A stretch of 11,689 bases of DNA, from assembly GCA_028691575.1 (NCBI GenBank), contig JAQUYY010000037.1:1-11689 (forward strand), written 5' to 3'. Under the pieces are notes generated by a model, which was given only the letters and a program-made list of their open reading frames with translations, was not told where the DNA came from and ran no database searches. The stretch's first letter is position 1. Every line of letters starts with the position of its first letter. The stretch comes from Candidatus Gastranaerophilales bacterium. Its GTDB lineage: Bacteria; Cyanobacteriota; Vampirovibrionia; Gastranaerophilales; JAQUYY01. A program made the position numbers and the translations under genes. Shown in pieces: positions 1 through 6,440 of the stretch.

Positions 1-1
1 T

Positions 2-1009
2 ATTGAGAAATTCCAATTTTCTGATGGAAGTTATTATACAGAAAATAATATTTCAGAGATTCTGAATGGTTCTATTGTTGACCCTACAGATTCTTCAGAA
101 GATATAATTTATGGAACCGATGCCATGGACTATATGGAAGGATATGAGGGAAATAACACCTATTATGCAGGGAAAGGAAACGATTATATAAAAGACGGTT
201 GGGGTAATGATACATATTTGTATGATAAAAATCAGGGCATGGATGTAATAAAAGATTCCAATGGTACTGATGCTATTGTTTTTGGAGAAGGGTTATCAAT
301 AAATGATGTAATGTTTTTTAGATATGAAAACAACATGCATATCTGTTTTAAAGGTTCCAGCGATAAAATTGATGTTTGGGATTGGTTTGCAGAATCCAGA
401 TACAAAATAGAAAAAATACAGTTTGCAGATGGTACGGAAATGACTGCAACGCAAGCGGAGAGCAAAGTTCTGGATTATGACGTATTTATCGGTAAAACCG
501 GAAATGACACTATAACCGGAACCGGTGGAAATGATTTGATTTACGGTATTGAGGGAAATGACGTTTTATACGCCAAAAGCGGCAATGACATAATTTATGG
601 TGGCTCCGGCAATGATATAATTTACGGTGATAACGGCAATGATATTATTAAAGGGGAAACCGGAAATGACATGCTCTATGGCGGTAGTGGCAATGACACT
701 TATGAAAGTTATAATGAACTAAATTTCGGAATTGATACTATTAATGATTCGTCGGGAACAGATTATTTAGATTTGAGCGATTTTAAGTTAAATCAGGCTG
801 ATTTTTCTGCATTTAACAGTAATTCGGATAGCTATATTGACGGCTTAAGAATTACTTTTAACTCTCAAAACATAATCAATATAATGAACTATTTTGATAA
901 CTCAAGTTCCGATGATGATCAAAGTTCTCCAGGTGACGGATGTATTGAATATATTTATTTTTCAAATGCTACTGTGGAATTTGCCGATATTCAGTCAATT
1001 CTTGCATAA
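2..1009 (+). CDS. RTX-type (haemolysin-type) calcium-binding protein, C-terminal part
   Basis: The frame is already open at base 2, with no stop before the first ATG at 125, so the gene starts outside the window and only about 335 C-terminal residues are visible. Two blocks of glycine/Asp nonapeptides of the GGxGND type are present (three repeats, then eight). Between and after them are spacer modules, each ending in a strand of the IExIxFxDG type; three such strands are visible, near bases 2-30, 407-440 and 941-970. This is the architecture of haemolysin/adenylate-cyclase-like RTX proteins, in which the repeats bind Ca2+ and fold into a parallel beta-roll after export. Such proteins normally leave the cell by type I secretion with an uncleaved C-terminal signal; here the protein ends SILA. 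No dedicated HlyB/HlyD pair is visible. The enzymatic or adhesive N-terminal domain, and therefore the role, cannot be read from this window. Family assignment is firm; function is unknown. Confidence 0.88.
   Translation: MEKFQFSDGSYYTENNISEILNGSIVDPTDSSEDIIYGTDAMDYMEGYEGNNTYYAGKGNDYIKDGWGNDTYLYDKNQGMDVIKDSNGTDAIVFGEGLSINDVMFFRYENNMHICFKGSSDKIDVWDWFAESRYKIEKIQFADGTEMTATQAESKVLDYDVFIGKTGNDTITGTGGNDLIYGIEGNDVLYAKSGNDIIYGGSGNDIIYGDNGNDIIKGETGNDMLYGGSGNDTYESYNELNFGIDTINDSSGTDYLDLSDFKLNQADFSAFNSNSDSYIDGLRITFNSQNIINIMNYFDNSSSDDDQSSPGDGCIEYIYFSNATVEFADIQSILA
140..220 (+). repeat. RTX nonapeptide block 1 (three repeats)
   Basis: Three coding repeats with exact 9-residue (27-nt) spacing read GYEGNN, AGKGND and DGWGND. 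The first has Asn in place of the final Asp, so this block is more degenerate than the second. It lies within the RTX gene and is a protein repeat, not a mobile or CRISPR repeat. Confidence 0.8.
491..703 (+). repeat. RTX nonapeptide block 2 (eight repeats)
   Basis: Eight consecutive 27-nt units encode GxxGND hexads spaced exactly nine residues apart: GKTGND, GTGGND, GIEGND, AKSGND, GGSGND, GDNGND, GETGND, GGSGND. Each is followed by a hydrophobic pair and a small residue, as expected for a Ca2+-binding beta-roll. The fourth unit starts with Ala instead of Gly. The nucleotide units have drifted while the protein motif is kept, which points to selection on the protein. Confidence 0.9.
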
Positions 1010-1032
1010 AATACCAAAATTTTTTTAAATTT

Positions 1033-1062
1033 AATCTCCAGTCAATTGACGGGAGATTTTTA
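1033..1062 (+). terminator. Intrinsic terminator of the RTX gene
   Basis: A stem AATCTCC/GGAGATT (7 bp, 1033-1039 with 1052-1058) continues past an A/G mismatch into GTC/GAC with an AATT loop, and a T-rich tail follows. It starts 24 nt after the RTX stop codon. The inner part GTCAATTGAC is a perfect 10-nt palindrome. The A-rich upstream side could allow some termination from the other strand as well. Confidence 0.8.
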
Positions 1063-1172
1063 TTTAATTAATTTCAATAATCAAAAATTCTTCGATAAAT
1101 TTAGGTGCAAAAATTAATATTGCAATTTTACCTGCATTATTATTTGCTAAATTTCTGCTATTTTATAAAAAC

Positions 1173-1595
1173 TTAATTATAATAAACGCTTAAAAGCTCG
1201 CTCGAATCCATAATCGAACTGGAGGAAGAAATAGAGCTGCTTCCTGTTAATTTACTATATAAAAGGTTAGAGGTTGCTATTGACGGATCTTTAAAACTAA
1301 CGCTGTCTATTTCATTTTGATAAGCTTCGAGAGCTTCTTTTGAAAGTTCTAAAATATCATCAAGCGATTTAACACTTGCATCGGTAGTTTCATCTGTACT
1401 TGTTGTACTGCTTTCTTTACTATCGGTTGACTCGGTACTATTGGTTGATTGTGTTGTATATGTAGAGGCAGCCAATTTTGCTTCCATAAGAGTTGTGGTT
1501 ATATCATTACTGGTATCAGTATTGCCAGAAAACAAACTGGACACCAATGCTGCATTCTGATAAGCCGTACTTATTGAAGATGATGATATTTCCAT
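1173..1595 (-). CDS. Ser/Thr-rich protein of unknown function
   Basis: I do not recognise this 140-residue protein. By hand count it holds 36 Ser and 19 Thr (39 percent together), and no Arg, Cys, His or Trp. The N-terminus reads MEISSSSIS. The middle (about residues 44-73) is an acidic Ser/Thr/Asp/Glu low-complexity stretch. Residues 76-95 could form an amphipathic helix, and the C-terminus has a second serine run (about 118-125) before ending VYYN. There is no signal peptide or membrane segment. An AGGAG ribosome site lies 9 nt before the ATG, which supports the start and argues that the gene is expressed. It follows the macB permease gene by 112 nt on the same strand with no clear terminator between, so read-through from the pump operon is possible. 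It may be an extracellular, surface or otherwise disordered protein, but nothing in the sequence decides this. Confidence 0.7.
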   Translation of the reverse strand: MEISSSSISTAYQNAALVSSLFSGNTDTSNDITTTLMEAKLAASTYTTQSTNSTESTDSKESSTTSTDETTDASVKSLDDILELSKEALEAYQNEIDSVSFKDPSIATSNLLYSKLTGSSSISSSSSIMDSSELLSVYYN

Positions 1596-1617
1596 ATTAA
1601 AATACTCCTATATTTAT

Positions 1618-1645
1618 ATTGTACAGTATTTTTTATAAATTACAA
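1618..1645 (-). promoter_or_regulatory. Possible promoter for the Ser/Thr-rich gene
   Basis: On the minus strand, TTGTAA (1645-1640) and TACAAT (1623-1618) are 16 bp apart. The expected transcript start would be only a few bases before the AGGAG site, giving an unusually short leader, so the call is weak. Confidence 0.3.
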
Positions 1646-1707
1646 GTCTAAAATTAATTATTATTAACTATATTTTAATAGAGAAAATATTTTTTAAAAC
1701 TTAAAAA

Positions 1708-2934
1708 TTATTCGTATCTTAATGCTTCAATCGGATTTAACAAAGAAGCTTTATAGGCAGGATAAAAACCAAAGAAAATTCCGATTAAGCCTGAAAATCC
1801 AAAAGATAAAATTATTGATGCCAGAGAAACTTTTGTAGGAAGGCTTGACAATATATTTACCAAATAAGAGCCTACCAATCCGATAACAACTCCTATTATT
1901 CCTCCCATTAAGGATATAATAAGCGCTTCTACCAAAAATTGAAATCTTATATCGTTTTTTTTAGCACCAATTGCCATTCTAATTCCGATTTCTCTAGTTC
2001 TTTCCGTTACTGATACAAGCATAATGTTCATAATGCCAATTCCCCCGACAAGCAGTGAAACCGAGGCTATTGCGCCCAACAAAAAAGTCATGGTTGCCGA
2101 TGATTGCTGAGCTGCTTGCATCATTTGGGTCAAATTCCTTACAGAAAAATCATCGTCTTGTTTTAAGCCGATGCGATGACGTTGTCTTAATAACGAAGTT
2201 ATTTCGATTTGTGCTAATTCTAAAGTTTTTACATCTTTAGTCTGAACCATTATTATTTCAATCATATCAGGAAAAGGTGTACCGAAAACCTTTTTTTGTG
2301 CCGTTGTATAAGGAATTATCACTACATCATCCTGATCGTCACCTCTGGCTGATTGACCTTTTTCTGTAAGAACGCCAAGAACTTTAAAAGGAATGCCCTT
2401 TATTCTTATAGATTTATTTATGGGATCGACATCTCCAAATAAATTTTCAGCAACTGTTTGCCCTAAAACACATACCTTAGTTACCCCTTTTATGTCATTT
2501 TCCGAAAACATATTTCCGTAATTTATCGCCCAATCCCTTATATCGAGCATATCAAGCGTTGTTCCTGTCACACTTGTTGACCAATTTTGATTACCATAAA
2601 CAATTTGAGCAACTCCATTTAAAATAGGCGCTGCATTTTTTATAGAACGGCATTTTTCTTTGACCGCCTCAGCGTCTCCACCGGTTAAAGTTGGTGATGC
2701 GCCATGAGATCTGACTCCTCCTGATGTTGTTGCACCAGGGGTAACCATTATCAAATTGCTTCCCATGCTTGAAATTTGCTCATTAATCCGTTGGCTTGCT
2801 CCTGTTCCGACTGCAATCATAATTATAACAGCTGAAACACCTATAATTACACCAAGACTGGTAAGTGCTGATCTCATTTTGTTTACCCAAAGAGCTTTTA
2901 GAGCTATTTTTATTATTGTAAATATATCAATCAA
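1708..2934 (-). CDS. macB: MacB-type ABC transporter permease subunit
   Basis: This 408-residue membrane subunit has the MacB/FtsX layout: one transmembrane helix near residues 23-44, a large periplasmic domain (about 45-280), then three helices near 283-308, 333-361 and 370-394. The family's conserved ERTREIGIRMAIGA loop (311-324) couples the permease to its ATPase, and the closing PIEALRYE motif is present. In E. coli MacB the ATPase and permease are one polypeptide; here they are split, as in many Firmicutes and other phyla. MacB-type systems drive export from the periplasm by mechanotransmission through MacA and TolC, acting on macrolides, siderophores, peptides or lipids; the substrate here is unknown. 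The start codon is TTG (2934-2932), overlapping the TGA stop of the ATPase gene, so translation is probably coupled. The last gene of the tolC-macA-macB set. Confidence 0.9.
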   Translation of the reverse strand: MIDIFTIIKIALKALWVNKMRSALTSLGVIIGVSAVIIMIAVGTGASQRINEQISSMGSNLIMVTPGATTSGGVRSHGASPTLTGGDAEAVKEKCRSIKNAAPILNGVAQIVYGNQNWSTSVTGTTLDMLDIRDWAINYGNMFSENDIKGVTKVCVLGQTVAENLFGDVDPINKSIRIKGIPFKVLGVLTEKGQSARGDDQDDVVIIPYTTAQKKVFGTPFPDMIEIIMVQTKDVKTLELAQIEITSLLRQRHRIGLKQDDDFSVRNLTQMMQAAQQSSATMTFLLGAIASVSLLVGGIGIMNIMLVSVTERTREIGIRMAIGAKKNDIRFQFLVEALIISLMGGIIGVVIGLVGSYLVNILSSLPTKVSLASIILSFGFSGLIGIFFGFYPAYKASLLNPIEALRYE

Positions 2935-3620
2935 GCAATATTTACCTCATCACTGATTATGTTTCCGTCTTTGAATTTAATTATTCTCTTGCTGAAATTA
3001 GCGATATCATTTTCATGAGTAACAAGAATTATTGTTCTTTTAAATTTGCTATTTAATTTTGAAAAAAGATTCATTATTTCATAACTTGTTTTAGTATCAA
3101 GATTTCCGGTAGGCTCATCGGCAAAAATTATCGGTGCATTATTAACCAGAGCTCTTGCTATTGCAACTCGTTGCTGTTGTCCTCCTGAAAGCTGATTTGG
3201 AGTATGACAAGCTCTATCCTCAAGCCCGACAGCTTCTAATGCCTGCATTGCAATGTTATGCCTATCTTTTGACGGTATTTTATTATATATCATTGGAAGT
3301 TCTACATTTTCCAATGCAGAAGTTCTTGATAGAAGGTTAAATCCTTGAAAAACAAAACCGAGTTTAGAATTTCTTATTTCTGCTAAATTATCATCATCTT
3401 GTGTCGTAATATCAATTCCATCAAGATAATATTTTCCACTAGTGGGTTTGTCAAGACAGCCGAGAAGATTCATAAAAGTCGATTTGCCTGAACCAGAAGG
3501 TCCCATTATCGAAATAAATTCACCCGAATTTATTGTAAGACTGATGCCTTTAAGCACTTCCAACTCAAATTCTCCAAGATTATAGCTTTTTTTAATGTTT
3601 TTTACTTCAATAAGTGACAT
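2931..3620 (-). CDS. macB: MacB-type ABC transporter ATP-binding subunit
   Basis: A 229-residue ABC ATPase of the MacB/LolD/FtsE branch. Visible motifs are Walker A GPSGSGKST (40-48), Q-loop Q92, signature LSGGQQQRVA (144-153), Walker B IIFADEP with catalytic E169, the D-loop TGNLD, and the H-loop H202. All catalytic positions are intact and the length is normal for a stand-alone ATPase of this type. It should sit on the cytoplasmic face and power the permease encoded immediately downstream, with which it shares a 3-nt TGA overlap. The ATG is 1 nt after the macA stop, with AAGGA 9 nt upstream inside the end of macA. The tight packing indicates one transcript and a stoichiometric complex. Confidence 0.93.
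   Translation of the reverse strand: MSLIEVKNIKKSYNLGEFELEVLKGISLTINSGEFISIMGPSGSGKSTFMNLLGCLDKPTSGKYYLDGIDITTQDDDNLAEIRNSKLGFVFQGFNLLSRTSALENVELPMIYNKIPSKDRHNIAMQALEAVGLEDRACHTPNQLSGGQQQRVAIARALVNNAPIIFADEPTGNLDTKTSYEIMNLFSKLNSKFKRTIILVTHENDIANFSKRIIKFKDGNIISDEVNIA
2945..2948 (-). promoter_or_regulatory. Ribosome binding site supporting the TTG start of the permease
   Basis: GAGG on the minus strand lies 10 nt before the TTG at 2934. The next in-frame ATG (residue 20) would remove the start of the conserved N-terminal region before the first helix, so the TTG start is preferred. Confidence 0.6.
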
Positions 3621-3621
3621 A

Positions 3622-4803
3622 TTAAAACATCCTTATTCTCATTGGACGTTGCCTATCATTATTTTTATTTTTTGTATTAGTGGCATATCCGGTTACGACT
3701 TTATCACCGGGATTAATATCTCCTGAAATGATTTCTGTATAATTCTCATCGCTTATACCTGTTTTAACCTCTATTCTTAGCGGATTTTTATCTTGCTTTA
3801 ATACCCATACGCCTTTTTGCTTGTATTTAGGAGCATCTTTACCATGTTGCATCGTAAATCTAAAACTATCATTTGATAATAGGAGAGCATCTTCTTTTTT
3901 CACCGTTATTATAGTAACGTTTGCCGTCATTCCGGGTTTTAATTTCATTTCTTTATTATCAAGCCCTACTACAACATCGTAAGTAACTACATTTTGCACA
4001 GTTGTAGGAGAATTTCTTACCTGAATTACACTTCCGTTAAAAATTTCCTCCGGATAACCGTCAACCGTAAATTCAACGTCCTGACCTTCTTGAACCTTGC
4101 TAATATCAGCCTCGGCAACGCTTGTATTGATTTGCATTTTAGTCAAATCTTGAGCTACAAGAAATAACGTCGGCGTTTGGAAACTCGCAGCAACAGTTTG
4201 ACCCAAATCAACATTTCTTGAAACAACAATTCCGTCAACGGGAGAAATTATTTTTGTGTAGGCAAGGTCAGTTTTAGCACTGCTTAAAGATGCTTCTGCT
4301 TGCAAAATCTGTGCTTTTGCAGCGTCTATCTGTGCAAGGTCGGTACTAAAATTTGTTTGCGCCATATCAACTTCGCTTTTAGCTATAAAACCTTTTTCAT
4401 ACAATCTTTTATAGCGGTTTAATGTCCTCTCGTCATTAACAAGTGTTGCTTCGAGCTTAGACAAATTTGCTTTAGCAGAAATAAGATTTGCTTTTTGTTG
4501 TCCTAATTTTGCTTCAAAAAGTGCCGGATCAATTTGTGCAAGAAGTTGACCTTTTTTAACGGGGGAATTGAAATCAGCATAAATTTCTTTTACAGTGCCT
4601 GAAACTTGTGTGCCAACATTTGTAGTGGTTACAGGGTTAATAGTTCCCGAAGCCGTTATCGTTTCAGTAATTTCTCCTTTTATTACTTCGGTTAGCTGAA
4701 ATTTTGGACTCGTTTTTTTATTTCCAAAAAAATTGAATGCCAAAATACCGATAATGATAATCACTATCAATATAAGAATTCCTTTTTTCATAAAATTTTT
4801 CAT
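3622..4803 (-). CDS. macA: MacA-type periplasmic adaptor (membrane fusion protein)
   Basis: A 393-residue adaptor of the HlyD/RND-MFP family. Residues 7-26 form an N-terminal membrane anchor. The lipoyl-like half-motif around 66-92 (GTQVSGTV to LLAQID) pairs with the second half near 186-203 (ISPVDGIVVSRNVDLGQTV). Between them, about 97-183, runs an Ala/Lys/Leu-rich alpha-helical hairpin that would dock on TolC. Beta-barrel and membrane-proximal domains follow. The protein should bridge the MacB permease and the TolC-like channel in the periplasm. The ATG shares one base with the tolC stop (TAATG), and the gene ends 1 nt before the ATPase start. The C-terminus is basic (RQRPMRIRMF), an unremarkable tail. 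MacA-type rather than AcrA-type is inferred from the neighbouring MacB genes. Confidence 0.92.
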   Translation of the reverse strand: MKNFMKKGILILIVIIIIGILAFNFFGNKKTSPKFQLTEVIKGEITETITASGTINPVTTTNVGTQVSGTVKEIYADFNSPVKKGQLLAQIDPALFEAKLGQQKANLISAKANLSKLEATLVNDERTLNRYKRLYEKGFIAKSEVDMAQTNFSTDLAQIDAAKAQILQAEASLSSAKTDLAYTKIISPVDGIVVSRNVDLGQTVAASFQTPTLFLVAQDLTKMQINTSVAEADISKVQEGQDVEFTVDGYPEEIFNGSVIQVRNSPTTVQNVVTYDVVVGLDNKEMKLKPGMTANVTIITVKKEDALLLSNDSFRFTMQHGKDAPKYKQKGVWVLKQDKNPLRIEVKTGISDENYTEIISGDINPGDKVVTGYATNTKNKNNDRQRPMRIRMF

Positions 4804-6095
4804 TATTTTCTCCCAATAACTTTTTCAAGGTTACTTTTTGCTACATTATAATCATACAGGGTTTCATAATAAGTTAATTTAGCATTGCTGTAAGTCACTT
4901 CAGCATCTTTTACTTCAATAGAATTGCCGATTCCCACCTCATAACGACCAGATGCCATTTCATAACCTTCTTTCGCCTGCTCAACTGTTTTTTCAGCGAC
5001 AGGAATTCTTTTTCTAGCTTCTGTAAAAGCAATGTGAGCTTTTTGAACATCCTTAAATATGTTTAATTTAAGGATTTCAAGATTAGATTGTGCAACTTCC
5101 AGGTTAGCTTTTGCTTCTTTTACTTTATTATGAGTCAAAAGCCCGTTAAAAACAGGCAAAGTTATTGAAGCACCGACTGACCAGCTGCTGTCAAGAGGAA
5201 AATCTCTTCCTCCCAATCCGTAACCGGAAGAAGCATTTAACCTTGGATAATAATCTTTTTTTGCTAGTTTTACTGATTCTAAAGCAATAGTTTCTTTTGT
5301 AATCTCTCCCTTTAAGTCAGGTCTGCCCTCATAAGCCACTTTTAATGCATCGTTTAAAGCCATGTCATAATTACCAAAATCAAGATTATCGGCAAGCTGG
5401 TAACTGAGAGTTTCTTGAAGACCGATAGTATAATTTAAGTCGGCATATGCATTACTGACTTCATTTTCTGACTTAATATAATTAAATTTTGCGTTACTTA
5501 AATTAACTTCTGCCGTAATAACATCTATTTTAGGTTTTAAACCTTCTTCATAAAATGCATTTGCCTGTTTTAGCTGTTCTTCGTATTGTTCAACTGATTG
5601 TGCATAAACTTCTTTTGTCTTTAACGTATATAAAACTTTGTAATATGAGCTTTTAACTTCATACACAATGTTATTAACCACGTCATCTATGTTTGTATTA
5701 GATGCTTCTTGCCCTAATTTTTGAATTTTTACGAAAGTCGAAGTTTTCCCAAAATCATAAATAAGCTGATTTAAAGAAACGCTGTTCTGATAAGAATCAA
5801 GAGTATTAACTTGCTGTTTAGACCTATCATACCCTGAAGAAAGATTTACTTGAGGCATATAATCAGACTTTGCTTGACCAATTTTACCGTCATAAGTTTT
5901 TGCCGTACTTCTTGCAGCCTGTATATTAGGATTATTTTCAATTGCAAGTTCAATACATTCTTCAAGCGTAAGTTTTTCACCTTGCTCAATTCTTGCTCTT
6001 AGCAAATTGACCATTTTTTCGTCTGCCAGAGTAGCTTTTGAAGAAAAGCTAAAAACTATAAATAAAAAAATCAATATTATTTTAATCAAGTTCAT
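4803..6095 (-). CDS. tolC: TolC-family outer-membrane efflux protein
   Basis: A 430-residue outer membrane factor. Residues 1 to about 24 form a signal peptide with a hydrophobic core (IILIFLFIVF), and cleavage is likely near the ATLADEK stretch. Two repeats of the OEP type follow, the first opening with LTLEECIELAIENNPNIQAA and the second near residue 245 (DALKVAYEGRPDLKGE). Long Ala/Glu/Lys-rich helices are typical of the periplasmic tunnel. The length matches the family. It should form the trimeric exit duct for the MacA/MacB pump, which implies an outer membrane. It is the first gene of the operon. The ATG at 6095 has no well-placed ribosome site: AGAGG is about 18 nt upstream, and no other ATG, GTG or TTG is in frame before the upstream stop, so initiation may be weak or regulated. 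Confidence 0.93.
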   Translation of the reverse strand: MNLIKIILIFLFIVFSFSSKATLADEKMVNLLRARIEQGEKLTLEECIELAIENNPNIQAARSTAKTYDGKIGQAKSDYMPQVNLSSGYDRSKQQVNTLDSYQNSVSLNQLIYDFGKTSTFVKIQKLGQEASNTNIDDVVNNIVYEVKSSYYKVLYTLKTKEVYAQSVEQYEEQLKQANAFYEEGLKPKIDVITAEVNLSNAKFNYIKSENEVSNAYADLNYTIGLQETLSYQLADNLDFGNYDMALNDALKVAYEGRPDLKGEITKETIALESVKLAKKDYYPRLNASSGYGLGGRDFPLDSSWSVGASITLPVFNGLLTHNKVKEAKANLEVAQSNLEILKLNIFKDVQKAHIAFTEARKRIPVAEKTVEQAKEGYEMASGRYEVGIGNSIEVKDAEVTYSNAKLTYYETLYDYNVAKSNLEKVIGRK

Positions 6096-6139
6096 AAATT
6101 TAATAACGAAAAACCTCTGATAAAGTTCATTATATTTTT

Positions 6140-6169
6140 ATTTTAGCTTACCCTTATACCTTTTTGCAA
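6140..6169 (-). promoter_or_regulatory. Candidate promoter of the tolC-macA-macB operon
   Basis: On the minus strand, TTGCAA (6169-6164) and TAAAAT (6145-6140) are separated by 18 bp, close to the sigma-70 consensus. The transcript would start near 6133, about 38 nt before the tolC ATG. It is divergent from the plus-strand promoter at 6202-6230. Confidence 0.5.
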
Positions 6170-6193
6170 GAAAAATAAAAATTAATAGTTCTG

Positions 6194-6210
6194 AAGAATC
6201 ATTGACTCTT
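6194..6210. promoter_or_regulatory. Operator-like imperfect palindrome
   Basis: AAGAATCA-T-TGACTCTT is an 8-1-8 inverted repeat with a single mismatch (A6198/C6206). It covers the -35 box of the plus-strand promoter and lies 25 bp upstream of the -35 box of the divergent tolC promoter. This is a typical place for a dimeric repressor site. No regulator gene is visible in the window. Confidence 0.4.
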
Positions 6211-6230
6211 AATACAAAGAAAAATACAAT
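6202..6230 (+). promoter_or_regulatory. Near-consensus sigma-70 promoter for a short plus-strand transcript
   Basis: TTGACT (6202-6207) and TACAAT (6225-6230) are 17 bp apart, with one mismatch in each hexamer. The start would be near 6237. It points into a 204-nt stretch with no recognisable gene other than an 8-codon ORF, so something short is probably transcribed. Confidence 0.55.
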
Positions 6231-6278
6231 TAGAATACAAATGATAATTCATATTTCAATCAATATAAGGAGCAAATT

Positions 6279-6305
6279 ATGGTAGAAGGAGTAAGCAGCA
6301 GTTAA
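6279..6305 (+). CDS. Eight-codon ORF with ideal ribosome site (MVEGVSSS)
   Basis: AAGGAG at 6267-6272 lies 6 nt before ATG 6279, the best-placed ribosome site seen on the plus strand, and is preceded by the promoter at 6202-6230. The ORF reads MVEGVSSS and stops at TAA 6303-6305. It could be a leader peptide, a very small protein, or the surviving start of a broken gene. In the -1 frame the reading continues without a stop to 6361 and would add LKFFVTLEVFIEKYL and a few more residues. Coding is unproven. Confidence 0.3.
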   Translation: MVEGVSSS

Positions 6306-6385
6306 AATTTTTTGTGACACTTGAAGTGTTTATAGAAAAATATTTGCAGCTCGCTGAATAATTACTCGCTTAAAATCGCTGCAAC

Positions 6386-6417
6386 AAAAAAACCGCCCGA
6401 AAAGTAACGGGCAGTTT
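6386..6417 (-). terminator. Intrinsic terminator of eno
   Basis: Read on the minus strand, the arm AAACTGCCCG (6417-6408) pairs with CGGGCGGTTT (6399-6390) around an 8-nt loop, with one A/C mismatch, and runs into seven T (6392-6386). It begins 24 nt after the eno stop codon. The same hairpin could serve weakly on the plus strand. Confidence 0.88.
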
Positions 6418-6440
6418 CTTTGTGTTCTATAAAAAATTAA

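Larger units (their letters stand above)
6237..6424 (+). ncRNA. Candidate small RNA or leader transcript between tolC and eno
   Basis: The intergenic stretch 6096-6440 holds a strong promoter ending at 6230, a short ORF (6279-6305), a 6-1-6 palindrome ACACTT-G-AAGTGT (6317-6329), a 7-bp stem TTGCAGC/GCTGCAA (6344-6350 with 6378-6384), and a GC-rich hairpin at 6390-6417 followed by a partly T-rich run. Together these could give a roughly 190-nt RNA. No known RNA family is recognised, and the 3' T-run on this strand is poor (TTTCTTTG), so the end is uncertain. Confidence 0.33.

Noticed and set aside
125..127. ATG at 125 as the start of the RTX gene
   Set aside because: The same frame is open to the left edge and encodes a further RTX-type IEKFQFSDGS strand, so the gene begins outside the window.
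491..703. Regular 27-nt periodicity that could suggest a CRISPR array or tandem DNA repeat
   Set aside because: The units are in frame, encode GxxGND nonapeptides and have no unique spacers; they are RTX protein repeats.
1103..1122. Short stem TGCAA/TTGCA after the Ser/Thr-rich gene as a terminator
   Set aside because: Only 5 bp, AT-rich, and without a proper T-run on the minus strand; not supportable as a terminator.
4803..6095. An upstream non-ATG start for tolC nearer the AGAGG at about 6114
   Set aside because: The only in-frame candidate at suitable spacing is ATT, a very rare start, and it would add residues before an already complete signal peptide.
6096..6440. A tRNA, riboswitch or known small RNA in the tolC-eno gap
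   Set aside because: No cloverleaf, T-loop or recognisable riboswitch core was found; only the promoter, micro-ORF and simple hairpins listed above can be supported.
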